Assembly (NCBI GenBank): GCA_026399095.1 | Contig: JAPLRP010000052.1 | Location: 1-55,396, forward strand | DNA: 55,396 nt | Reading direction: 5' to 3' | Source of the DNA: Methylococcales bacterium | GTDB lineage: Bacteria; Pseudomonadota; Gammaproteobacteria; Methylococcales; Methylomonadaceae | Shown here: positions 9,275 through 17,406 of the stretch, piece after piece | How positions within the stretch are numbered: the first letter of the stretch is position 1 | Layout: every line of letters begins with the position of its first letter | Position numbers and translations under genes: made by a program | The notes under the pieces: model-generated | Told to the model about the DNA's origin: nothing | The model's database searches: none | What the model saw: the letters and a program-made list of their open reading frames with translations, nothing else

Positions 9275-10393
9275 TTAACAGCAACTACCTGTATTGGACT
9301 TGTCTTCATGCTGGCCACCTTTTGTCTCGGCAACTGCTCGAAGCGATCCGGTTGCACAATTCCAAGGTTTACCAACTCTAGGTTCGGCAGGCGCTATGCC
9401 GATAAAGTCATTATTGTAGGTCTCGCTGGTGAGTAATTTATAATTGCGCTCGCAAACGGCCATACGTTGACCTCTTAGATAAACATGACCTTCATCATCA
9501 TAAATTTCAGAATAAGGCCCCCTATAAATTACCGCATGGCCTTTATCAATACACGGCTCATTTTGCGGCTTTACTGCCGTAATGGTGACTGATCGAAACT
9601 CAATATCTTCAACGACCTGCCAGGGTTGGTTTTCCCATTTATCATAACTGACTGCAATAAAACCGGCTTTAATAAAGGCTTCTAAAAAATCATGTTCTTG
9701 CAAAGCGCCAGAAATACAGCCACTCCATAAAGCTTGATTCTGTTTTAAGTGGGCAGGTACCATCTCATCACTGACAATATCAGAAATAGCGACACGACCA
9801 CCGGGTTTAACAACACGAAAAATCTCCTGTATCAATTGTTCTTTATCACTGTCATGTACCAAATTAAGCACACAATTGGAAACGACCAAATCCACCGAAT
9901 TATCTGCGATTAACGGGGATTCTTTACGCTGATTTTCTTGCCAGGCACGTAAAGCAATAATATCTTCAGCTTTATGTACCGGATGTTGTGCCAAGTGCTC
10001 ATTCATGGCCGCCAAATCCAAGGCTAAATCCTGAATTTGCCCTTTAACAAATTCAACTCGATTTGAACCCAGCTTTTCAGCCATTTCAGTTTGATATTTT
10101 CGAGCCAGTGCTAGCATATCATCGTTCATGTCCACGCCAATCACTTTGCCGTTATCACCAACCAACTGGGCTGCCATATAACAGATCTTACCCGAACCGG
10201 AACCTAAATCCAAAACGACGTCACCCTTTTTGACATAGCGTGACGGATCACCACAACCATAATCTTTATCAATAATTTCTTGCGGTAACAAGGTTAACAA
10301 TTCTTGATCATAATCCACTGGACAACACAAATCGGCCTGAATTGATTCTGCACCTGCTGAATAGCGTTCTAAAACTCCGGCTTCTACGGTCAT
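9275..10393 (-). CDS. arsM: ArsM-like SAM-dependent methyltransferase of an arsenosugar-type pathway
   Basis: A cytoplasmic class I methyltransferase of 372 residues. The SAM-binding motif VLDLGSGSGK lies near residues 59-68, with acidic VIGVDM after it and SNCVLNLV further on. Cys residues near the N-terminus (ADLCCPVDY, DYGCGD) and a C-terminal Cys pair (TGSCC) fit binding of trivalent arsenic. Its long middle insertion and C-terminal extension differ from the short detoxifying ArsM and match enzymes found beside the arsenosugar radical SAM protein, which is the next gene upstream. I chose the ATG at 10393 because AAGGAAA sits about 7 bases before it and homology starts at MTVEAGVLERYSAG; an upstream in-frame ATG would add 20 residues that look non-coding. 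The exact substrate is inferred from the partner. Confidence 0.85.
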   Translation of the reverse strand: MTVEAGVLERYSAGAESIQADLCCPVDYDQELLTLLPQEIIDKDYGCGDPSRYVKKGDVVLDLGSGSGKICYMAAQLVGDNGKVIGVDMNDDMLALARKYQTEMAEKLGSNRVEFVKGQIQDLALDLAAMNEHLAQHPVHKAEDIIALRAWQENQRKESPLIADNSVDLVVSNCVLNLVHDSDKEQLIQEIFRVVKPGGRVAISDIVSDEMVPAHLKQNQALWSGCISGALQEHDFLEAFIKAGFIAVSYDKWENQPWQVVEDIEFRSVTITAVKPQNEPCIDKGHAVIYRGPYSEIYDDEGHVYLRGQRMAVCERNYKLLTSETYNNDFIGIAPAEPRVGKPWNCATGSLRAVAETKGGQHEDKSNTGSCC

Positions 10394-10431
10394 AGTGATT
10401 TCCTTTTTATAGCTTATTATTAAGGGGAATT

Positions 10432-11397
10432 TTAATCCAATGCGCCGCCACAACTACTGCCTTGCCCTGCAGTACAACCATAACAATGTTGACGAACAGA
10501 GATAGGTGCATCAACTAACAAAGATGACTTTATTAGATCCCTTAGATGAGTTTTTTGAGTTGGATTTGCGCCAAGAGGTAATTGTAGCATTTGATTAAAA
10601 TCGCAGTCATAAACAAAACCCTGCCAATCAACACTTAAAGTATTACGACACATAACACCGGATAAATTTTCTTCTCGATAATTGTCTTTTAATAACTGCA
10701 TATAATCATTGAACAAACCCTTGCTAAGAAGCATACTGCCAAATCGCTGAACAGGCAGATTGGTTATGGCAAACAGCTTGTTAAAAGCTATATCATAATG
10801 TGCTTGCAGATGCTCTTTATAGGCTTTTTCCAACGCCTTTTGTTCTGGCGGCAAGTTAATGCCTTGCGGATTAAATACTAGATTAAGTTGAAGATCACTT
10901 TCCGCTTGACCATAGCCCAAGTTATTTAGTTTTTTTAACCCTGACAAACTGGTTTTAAAAGTACCTTTACCTCGCTGTTTATCAACATTATCTTCAAGAT
11001 AACACGGTAACGATGCGGTAATAATTACTTTATTATCTGCAAGAAATTTAGCACTATCTTCAAAACCGGGTTCTTCTAAAATAACCAAGTTGCAACGATC
11101 AATCACCTCTATACCCATTGCTCGTGCTTTGGTTACCAAATACTTAAAATGTGGATTCATTTCCGGTGCTCCACCGGTTAAATCAAGCGTATGAATAGAC
11201 CCTTGATTTATAAAATCCAAAACCAAATCCACAGTTTCCTTAACCATTAATTCCGTTCGTTTTGGCCCTGCGTTTACATGGCAATGCGTACAACTTAAGT
11301 TACACAAATAGCCTAAATTGACCTGTAATACTTCCAGATCGTTTCTATTAATCGCCGGAAAATCGGAAAGCTCAAGGTGAGGAAGTACTTCTTGCAT
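10432..11397 (-). CDS. arsS: ArsS-like radical SAM protein (arsenosugar biosynthesis)
   Basis: A 321-residue radical SAM enzyme. The cluster-binding CxxxCxxC motif is CNLSCTHC near residues 35-42, followed by GGAPEMNPHF. The C-terminal Cys-rich half has the second family block: MCRNTLSVDWQGFVYDCDF and HCYGCTAGQGSSCGG. This family joins a SAM-derived deoxyadenosyl or sugar part to methylated arsenic in organisms studied; related members carry selenocysteine, while here the position appears to be Cys. Homology starts at the ATG at 11397, 4 bases after the stop of the DUF3047 gene, so the longer frame upstream is overlap with that gene. It lies 38 bases upstream of the ArsM-like gene, in one operon. 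Confidence 0.87.
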   Translation of the reverse strand: MQEVLPHLELSDFPAINRNDLEVLQVNLGYLCNLSCTHCHVNAGPKRTELMVKETVDLVLDFINQGSIHTLDLTGGAPEMNPHFKYLVTKARAMGIEVIDRCNLVILEEPGFEDSAKFLADNKVIITASLPCYLEDNVDKQRGKGTFKTSLSGLKKLNNLGYGQAESDLQLNLVFNPQGINLPPEQKALEKAYKEHLQAHYDIAFNKLFAITNLPVQRFGSMLLSKGLFNDYMQLLKDNYREENLSGVMCRNTLSVDWQGFVYDCDFNQMLQLPLGANPTQKTHLRDLIKSSLLVDAPISVRQHCYGCTAGQGSSCGGALD

Positions 11398-11401
11398 GTG
11401 T

Positions 11402-12079
11402 TTAGTGGCTACTAAAATAAATGTCGCCGTAATAAGCGGTAACTTTTCCTTGGGAATCATCGGTGTCAGACATGAGGGCAACCGCATCAATATACTGAAT
11501 ATCTTCACCATACTGTTGTTTTAAATCTGCCAAAATATTACGTTTTTCCGAATACCAAGTCCCTGTTTTATCAGTTGATGATCTAAGTGCAATCATAGTC
11601 ATTTTCCCGTTAGCACCGGCATAAGCGTAAGCATTGGGCCAGACTTTCCCAACGGGCGAAGTGCTGGACCAAACATAATTGAGTGCTTTGGTCTGCCAAA
11701 AAGCAGCGCCGCCATTAACGACCACATAAACCCTTGCGGCATAATCATCACCGGACTTTTCTTGCTCATTGAGATTACTTCCCAATCTGTTTTCGATATG
11801 CCAGCGCCAGTTCATAATCGGTGTTTTATGTAAATCAATACGCTGCTCATTAAATAAGCCCGATGCACTCCCGGTACTTTCTGCTTTTAAAACGTTAGTC
11901 CCGGCAAGATCGACTATCTTATAATTAGTTGCACCTTTAAATTCTTTGGCTTCCCACTGATCGAGTGTTCCCGATGAAAAAGAACCTATCATTAATTTTT
12001 GTTCTGCTATTTCAGCAGCTACTCCAAAACTTAATAAGGTTATGATTAATAAAACTGACAAATTAGTAAATAAGCGCAT
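11402..12079 (-). CDS. secreted DUF3047 domain protein
   Basis: A 225-residue exported protein with an N-terminal signal peptide (LLIITLLSFGVAAEIAE). The mature part is a single DUF3047-type domain, recognisable by the RWHIENR, DDYAARVYVV and LNYVWSS blocks and by an aromatic-rich, probably beta-rich pattern. The function of this family is not known to me. It is the first gene of the run leading into arsS and arsM with a 4-base junction, so it may serve the same physiology in the periplasm, but many DUF3047 genes are found elsewhere and the link is only positional. Confidence 0.8.
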   Translation of the reverse strand: MRLFTNLSVLLIITLLSFGVAAEIAEQKLMIGSFSSGTLDQWEAKEFKGATNYKIVDLAGTNVLKAESTGSASGLFNEQRIDLHKTPIMNWRWHIENRLGSNLNEQEKSGDDYAARVYVVVNGGAAFWQTKALNYVWSSTSPVGKVWPNAYAYAGANGKMTMIALRSSTDKTGTWYSEKRNILADLKQQYGEDIQYIDAVALMSDTDDSQGKVTAYYGDIYFSSH

Positions 12080-12313
12080 TAAAGGGTTTTCCTGTTAGTA
12101 AAACAATTCATTTGAAACATATTACAAACTCCACATTAATTTCCAGTGACAGACATCCGTTTTATTAACCAAATTCCAATAAAGGACATTCTTATTTACA
12201 ACCACACTCGTGTTAATGGACAAGATTTAATGCCTATCATCGTAATTCCTGTAATAATTACACAACGCTTAAAGGCTATATTTTATTCAAACATCATAAC
12301 CTAACTCTATAAA

Positions 12314-13330
12314 ATGACAAATCAATACCCGATGGGCCCAGTCATGCTTGATGTTGAAGGCTTAACCTTGGCAGGGCACGAAAAAGAAAAGATCAATCAT
12401 CCCAACACCGGAGCGGTTATCCTTTTCGCGCGTAATTATGAAAATCCACAACAAATTACCGAACTAATCAGCAACATTCGTGCTGCTCGTCAGGGTGACA
12501 TTCTGATTGCTGTGGATCAAGAAGGTGGAAGAGTTCAACGTTTTAAAAATGGCTTCACTCGCTTACCACCCGCCTCCTATTATGCAGAAGCGCCCGAAAT
12601 GGCAGAATCAGCGGGTTGGTTAATGGCCACGGAATTATTATCTGTGGGTGTTGATTTTAGTTTTGCGCCGGTATTGGATATTGATTGTGGTGTCAGTCAA
12701 ATCATTGGTGATCGTTCATTCTCGACTGACCCTGCACTGGCAACTAAATTAGCCGGTTTATTCAGAAAAGGCATGAATGCAGCCGGCATGGCGGCAACAG
12801 GTAAGCACTTTCCAGGTCATGGTGCAGTTGCGCTGGATTCACATCTAACCTTACCCATTGACAATCGCAGCGTTAAAACCCTGCGGGCAAAAGACTTTCT
12901 ACCGTTTAAACAACTTATTAATGAAGGTCTGGAAGGCATTATGCCGGCACATGTTCTCTATCCCAATATTGACCCTAATCCTGCCGGTTTTTCGTCCTTT
13001 TGGATCCAGGAAATTTTAAGAAAAGAATTAAACTTTAACGGCACTGTATTCAGTGACGACCTCAGTATGGCTGGCGCTGCCTTTGCCGGTGACTTTATTG
13101 AACGTGCTAAACTCGCACAACAAGCCGGTTGTGATATGTTACTGGTTTGCAATAATCCGCTTGCTGCAGAACAGGTTCTTGAATCATTACCCATAACGGA
13201 AGACTTAATTAGAGAGCATCGACTTAAGCGAATGAAAGCTAAACCAGTCACAGCAAACCCATTTATCGACTCTGAAAAATGGCAACAAACGTCAATACTT
13301 ATTAACCAATTAATTGAAAAAAATGCTTAA
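12314..13330 (+). CDS. nagZ: beta-N-acetylhexosaminidase
   Basis: A cytoplasmic glycoside hydrolase family 3 enzyme of 338 residues that removes GlcNAc from anhydromuropeptides during peptidoglycan recycling. Markers: VAVDQEGGRVQRF-type loop (DQEGGRVQRF near residue 74), FAPVLDID, and KHFPGHG (about 163-169) followed by DSH, the His/Asp catalytic pair of this family. Length matches the NagZ family. The gene begins a tight plus-strand run with hpt and the phosphorylase gene; its 3' end overlaps hpt. The 234-base region upstream is divergent with the DUF3047 gene. Confidence 0.95.
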   Translation: MTNQYPMGPVMLDVEGLTLAGHEKEKINHPNTGAVILFARNYENPQQITELISNIRAARQGDILIAVDQEGGRVQRFKNGFTRLPPASYYAEAPEMAESAGWLMATELLSVGVDFSFAPVLDIDCGVSQIIGDRSFSTDPALATKLAGLFRKGMNAAGMAATGKHFPGHGAVALDSHLTLPIDNRSVKTLRAKDFLPFKQLINEGLEGIMPAHVLYPNIDPNPAGFSSFWIQEILRKELNFNGTVFSDDLSMAGAAFAGDFIERAKLAQQAGCDMLLVCNNPLAAEQVLESLPITEDLIREHRLKRMKAKPVTANPFIDSEKWQQTSILINQLIEKNA

Positions 13331-13862
13331 CGAAATAAAAAACATCCAAGAAACTGCTGACTTATTGTATAACGAACAACAAGTTGAAGCCGCTTTGGAT
13401 AAAATGGCTAAACAAATAAATGAGTTATTGGCTGATCTTAACCCTTTAATACTCTGCGTCATTAACGGCGGTATAGTTGTTGCCGGTAAATTAATCACTC
13501 GCTTAACGATCCCGCTAACCCTAGATGCCATTAATGCTACTCGTTATCAAAATAATACATTAGGTGGCAACGTCGAATGGTTACTCAAACCCAAGACACC
13601 CATTAAAAACAGGAACCTGTTAATTATTGACGATATTTTAGATGAAGGGTTAACGCTGTTAGCCATAAAAGACTATTGCCTGGAACAGGGCGCTGCATCG
13701 GTTTATAGTGCGGTATTATTGGATAAAAACTTGGGCCGTGTAAAACCTGTTTCTGTAGACTTTATTGGTTTGGAGGTAGAAAATCGTTACTTGTTCGGTT
13801 ATGGTATGGATTACAAAGGTTATTTACGAAACGCACCCGGCATTTATGCCTGTAAAGAATAA
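13323..13862 (+). CDS. hpt: hypoxanthine-guanine phosphoribosyltransferase family protein
   Basis: A type I phosphoribosyltransferase of 179 residues, which should salvage hypoxanthine or guanine to the nucleotide using PRPP. The PRPP signature is LLIIDDILDEGLTL near residues 100-113, and the N-terminal INGGIVVAGKL block carries the phosphate loop. I chose the ATG at 13323, which overlaps the nagZ stop by 8 bases; a TTG at 13314 would add three residues. The neighbouring phosphorylase would release hypoxanthine, so the two may form a salvage route. Exact base preference is inferred. Confidence 0.87.
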   Translation: MLNEIKNIQETADLLYNEQQVEAALDKMAKQINELLADLNPLILCVINGGIVVAGKLITRLTIPLTLDAINATRYQNNTLGGNVEWLLKPKTPIKNRNLLIIDDILDEGLTLLAIKDYCLEQGAASVYSAVLLDKNLGRVKPVSVDFIGLEVENRYLFGYGMDYKGYLRNAPGIYACKE

Positions 13863-13882
13863 GACTAATAGGAACTATTATA

Positions 13883-14623
13883 ATGGCAAAGCTTGCAATA
13901 ATTGGCGGCACAGGGCTGACACAACTCAGTGACTTAACCATCATTAAACGAGATAAACTCACAACCCCTTATGGCGCACCTTCTGCTGACTTCATTACCG
14001 GTGAGTTTAATCATAAAGAAGTTATATTTCTGGCCAGACATGGTAATCCGCATACCATTGCACCCCACAAAATTAATTATCGCGCCAACATCTGGGGCCT
14101 TAAACAACTGGGTGTTGAGCATATTGTCGCTGTTGCTGCTGTAGGTGGAATTACCGCTGAAATGGTACCTGCTCATATCGCTATTCCTGATCAAATTATT
14201 GATTACACGCATAGCCGTCTGCATACTTTTTTTGAAGATGAAAACTATCCCGTCACTCATATTGATTTTAGTTATCCTTATAATCAAAAACTTCGCGCTG
14301 CTCTAATTATCGCCGCCAGCCATGCCAATATCAGTATCAGTCCAATGGGCACTTATGGTTGCACGCAAGGGCCACGCTTGGAAACAGCTGCTGAAATTAA
14401 TCGCATGGAAAAGGATGGTTGTAATGTAGTCGGCATGACCGGCATGCCTGAAGCGGGACTAGCTAAAGAACTAGAAATGGACTATGCAGCAATTTCTGTC
14501 ATAGCAAACTGGGCGGCAGGGAAAACGGAAGGTGAAATTACCATGGCAGACATTGAACACAATCTGCATGCCGGCATGGCAAACACCGCGTTATTACTTA
14601 AAGCCTTTATAGACTTGGCGTAG
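13883..14623 (+). CDS. S-methyl-5'-thioinosine phosphorylase type nucleoside phosphorylase
   Basis: A 246-residue purine nucleoside phosphorylase of the MTA/MTI phosphorylase family. Phosphate-binding GGTGLT is at the N-terminus, RHG near residues 52-54, and the substrate-end block is CTQGPRLETAAEINRMEKDG then VGMTGMPEA. The Met-Thr-Gly and adjacent residues fit the thioinosine-preferring Pseudomonas type better than classical adenosine types, and position next to nagZ also matches that lineage. It would cleave methylthioinosine from polyamine synthesis to hypoxanthine, feeding the hpt gene 20 bases upstream. Specificity is inferred from similarity and context. Confidence 0.88.
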   Translation: MAKLAIIGGTGLTQLSDLTIIKRDKLTTPYGAPSADFITGEFNHKEVIFLARHGNPHTIAPHKINYRANIWGLKQLGVEHIVAVAAVGGITAEMVPAHIAIPDQIIDYTHSRLHTFFEDENYPVTHIDFSYPYNQKLRAALIIAASHANISISPMGTYGCTQGPRLETAAEINRMEKDGCNVVGMTGMPEAGLAKELEMDYAAISVIANWAAGKTEGEITMADIEHNLHAGMANTALLLKAFIDLA

Positions 14624-14682
14624 GGATAAGATACCCTGTTTCTGCACAAGGCCTCAAGCTCTATAAGGACAGCTCTCAGGGT

Positions 14683-17388
14683 TTATTGATCTAGTGGCGA
14701 AGTAGTCAAAGCTTCGGCAATCGCGGAAAGCTCATTATGGATAGCATCCATTGCAGTGTGAATAACATCACCATGAAATGTTTCATAATGACTTACTCGC
14801 AACATTTCCTCTAATTGTTTCGCCATTGCCGACAATTGTTCAATACCTAAGGTAGCAGCCGTGCCTTTGAGAGAATGAACTAAACTCTGAGCAGTCGCAT
14901 AATCGCCATCAGCCAGACTCGAAGCTAACAGAACCATATCCTTAGCATGTAATTCGATAAAAATAGCCAGCAACTCCATCAATTTAACGGCATTACCGCC
15001 CAATAATGACTGACAATACGCACTATTCAGGCCAGGCACTTTTGAAATACAGGCTATTGCGGAATCCCACGACGACTCTTCTCCAAGCAAGGTTGTTTTG
15101 TTAGGCAAAGCCTTTTCAAGCAATGAGCTGTCGTTATTCACTTTTTCTTCACTGTTTGCCTTTACGGGTAGCCATTTTAACAAGACGTTATAAAGGATAT
15201 TGGGCATCATTGGTTTAGTGATAAAGTCATTCATCCCTGCCTTGGCACAAGCAAGACGATCTTCGGTAAAGGCGTTGGCCGTTATAGCCACAATCGGCGT
15301 TTTTTTCCATTCAGGCAGTGCACGAATAATGCGGGTTGCTTCGAGTCCATTCATCTTAGGCATTTGCATATCCATTAGAATCAAGTCATACGCATTGGTT
15401 TTAACTTTATCAACGGCTTCTAATCCATCTACAACAACATCCATTATTAAACCGGTACCACGTATTAATTCCTGAAGTACTTCACGGTTAACGATATTAT
15501 CTTCTGCCAAAAGAATATTTACGCCGAAATGTTTAAGCTGTAACTGCAGTCTGGCTGTTACATCATCCATAATGGTGGATACAGCCGGAATAATTGCTTG
15601 GCTGCGTTGCAAGTGTGCAGTAAACCAGAAAGTACTGCCAACACCAGGTGAACTATCAACACCCACCTCCCCGCCCATTAATTGAGCCAGACGCTTTGTA
15701 ATAACAAGACCTAAGCCAGTGCCGCCATATTGGCTTGTGTTGGTGACTATCTGCTCAAAGGGCTGAAAAAGTCGAGCGATCTGATCAGGTGAGATGCCAA
15801 TACCGGTATCTCTAACCTCAAAACGTATGAGCAATTGATCGTCAATATCTTCCAGTATTTTGACATTAAGAACGATGAAACCCTGCTCAGTAAATTTAAC
15901 CGCATTACCGGCATAATTAAGTAATGCCTGACGCAGCCGCGTGGGATCACCTCGCAAACACAAAGGCGAAACATCGCCATCAACCTGAACAATAAGCCCT
16001 TTGTTTTTTGCGTATTCATCAACAATCAATCTAACGCCCTCGATAATTTCAGAGAGCATAAAATCTTTGCTTTCCAGCTCTATTTTACCGGCTTCAATTT
16101 TGGACATATCCAAAATATCGTTGATGATAGACAGCAGATGATTGGCAGAGATATTGATTTTATCCAATCGACCAGCTTGTTCAGGTGTCATTCCCGAATA
16201 CCGAAGAAGATAAGTAAGACCGATAATCGCAGTCATTGGTGTGCGAATCTCATGGCTCATTTTAGCCAAAAAACTACTTTTAGCCAGATTCGCAGCTTCT
16301 GCAATGTCCTTGGCTTCAATTAAGTCATAAGTACGTTGCTCGATTTGGCTCTCAAGATGCATTTGATAGTCATAAAGTTCCTGCTCTATAATTTTACGTC
16401 GGGTGATATCCACCTGAGTACCCACTGCCCTTAAGGGTGCTCCATGTTCATCCCAACTAACTACTTTGCCACGATCAAGAATCCAAAGCCAATGTCCGTC
16501 CTTATGCCTTAATCTGTGCTCAGATTCATACAAAGGTATTTTACCTTGAATATGCAGTTCCAATCCTTGATTGATGACGGACCAGTCATCCGGGTGAATC
16601 AGTTTTTTCCAGGTGTCGATATCGTTACCCAGTTCATCAGCTTCATAACCCAACATTCCATAGCGGTGGTTATTGAAGACAACCTTATTATTTAAAAAAT
16701 CCCAGTCCCACAAACCAATTTCACTGTTGGACAGAGCAAATTCGAGGCGCTCTGCACTATCCTTAATTAAGGCCGCTGATCTGGCCTCGCTTTCATGTAA
16801 ACGTTCCTCAAATTGCTTATGCTCGGTAATGTCTGTCAAGACAATGCGATAAATGAGTTCACCGTCAATGTCATCGGGGATTGCGGTCTCTGTTATCTGT
16901 GCCCAAAACTGGCTTCCATCTTGCCTTTGCAATCTTAATTCACAAGTTTGCGGATCTTCTGTTTGAGCCAGTTTTTGGCAATGATGATAAAAAATATCTT
17001 GGTCAGCATTGATAATAAAACAAGAAAAGGGCTGTTTTAATAACATGTCACGATTAACGCCCAGCAGAACAGTGGCGCTAAGGTTACATTCTAAAATCAG
17101 CCCCGCTTTGTTCAGTGTGCAATAGCCTACAGGTGCCAGATCATAAAGCTTAAAATAACGCATTTGTGATGCGCTTAATTGGTTTTGAACTCGCGCCAAC
17201 TCCACATTTTGCATCTCAAGTTCGACTTGATGTATCTGCAGCTCATAAAGCATATCCCGAATATTCTCAGGTGCCATTGCTTTAAGGTTCTCCAAAGACT
17301 GTTCCTTACTTTCCATGACGATCTTTTCAGCCTGTTGACGCAAGTTGGCGGTTAGGTTTGCGGGTGTAATAGCGTGAGATTTAGTCAT
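14683..17388 (-). CDS. hybrid sensor histidine kinase (PAS-PAS-HisKA-HATPase-REC-HPt)
   Basis: A 901-residue phosphorelay protein, apparently soluble: no strong membrane segment is visible. Order: N-terminal coiled-coil-like region (about 20-70), PAS (about 75-190), PAS-PAC (about 210-335), HisKA with phospho-His at about 379 (MSHEIRTP), HATPase_c (about 480-595, GGTGLGL), receiver (about 622-735, phospho-Asp 673 in LMDMQMP and Lys in ITKPM), and a C-terminal HPt domain with His at about 838 (VHSLKGTAA). All phosphotransfer residues are present. No output domain: it must hand phosphate to a separate regulator. It lies 18 bases downstream of the CheB-CheR fusion gene and is probably co-transcribed with it. 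Confidence 0.93.
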   Translation of the reverse strand: MTKSHAITPANLTANLRQQAEKIVMESKEQSLENLKAMAPENIRDMLYELQIHQVELEMQNVELARVQNQLSASQMRYFKLYDLAPVGYCTLNKAGLILECNLSATVLLGVNRDMLLKQPFSCFIINADQDIFYHHCQKLAQTEDPQTCELRLQRQDGSQFWAQITETAIPDDIDGELIYRIVLTDITEHKQFEERLHESEARSAALIKDSAERLEFALSNSEIGLWDWDFLNNKVVFNNHRYGMLGYEADELGNDIDTWKKLIHPDDWSVINQGLELHIQGKIPLYESEHRLRHKDGHWLWILDRGKVVSWDEHGAPLRAVGTQVDITRRKIIEQELYDYQMHLESQIEQRTYDLIEAKDIAEAANLAKSSFLAKMSHEIRTPMTAIIGLTYLLRYSGMTPEQAGRLDKINISANHLLSIINDILDMSKIEAGKIELESKDFMLSEIIEGVRLIVDEYAKNKGLIVQVDGDVSPLCLRGDPTRLRQALLNYAGNAVKFTEQGFIVLNVKILEDIDDQLLIRFEVRDTGIGISPDQIARLFQPFEQIVTNTSQYGGTGLGLVITKRLAQLMGGEVGVDSSPGVGSTFWFTAHLQRSQAIIPAVSTIMDDVTARLQLQLKHFGVNILLAEDNIVNREVLQELIRGTGLIMDVVVDGLEAVDKVKTNAYDLILMDMQMPKMNGLEATRIIRALPEWKKTPIVAITANAFTEDRLACAKAGMNDFITKPMMPNILYNVLLKWLPVKANSEEKVNNDSSLLEKALPNKTTLLGEESSWDSAIACISKVPGLNSAYCQSLLGGNAVKLMELLAIFIELHAKDMVLLASSLADGDYATAQSLVHSLKGTAATLGIEQLSAMAKQLEEMLRVSHYETFHGDVIHTAMDAIHNELSAIAEALTTSPLDQ

Positions 17389-17406
17389 GATGGTTTCTTC
17401 GTGGCG

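Noticed and set aside
14633-14682. Terminator between the phosphorylase gene and the hybrid kinase gene (ACCCTG ... CAGGGT)
   Set aside because: The arms are 6 bp with about 38 bases between them and there is no T-run; too weak to list.
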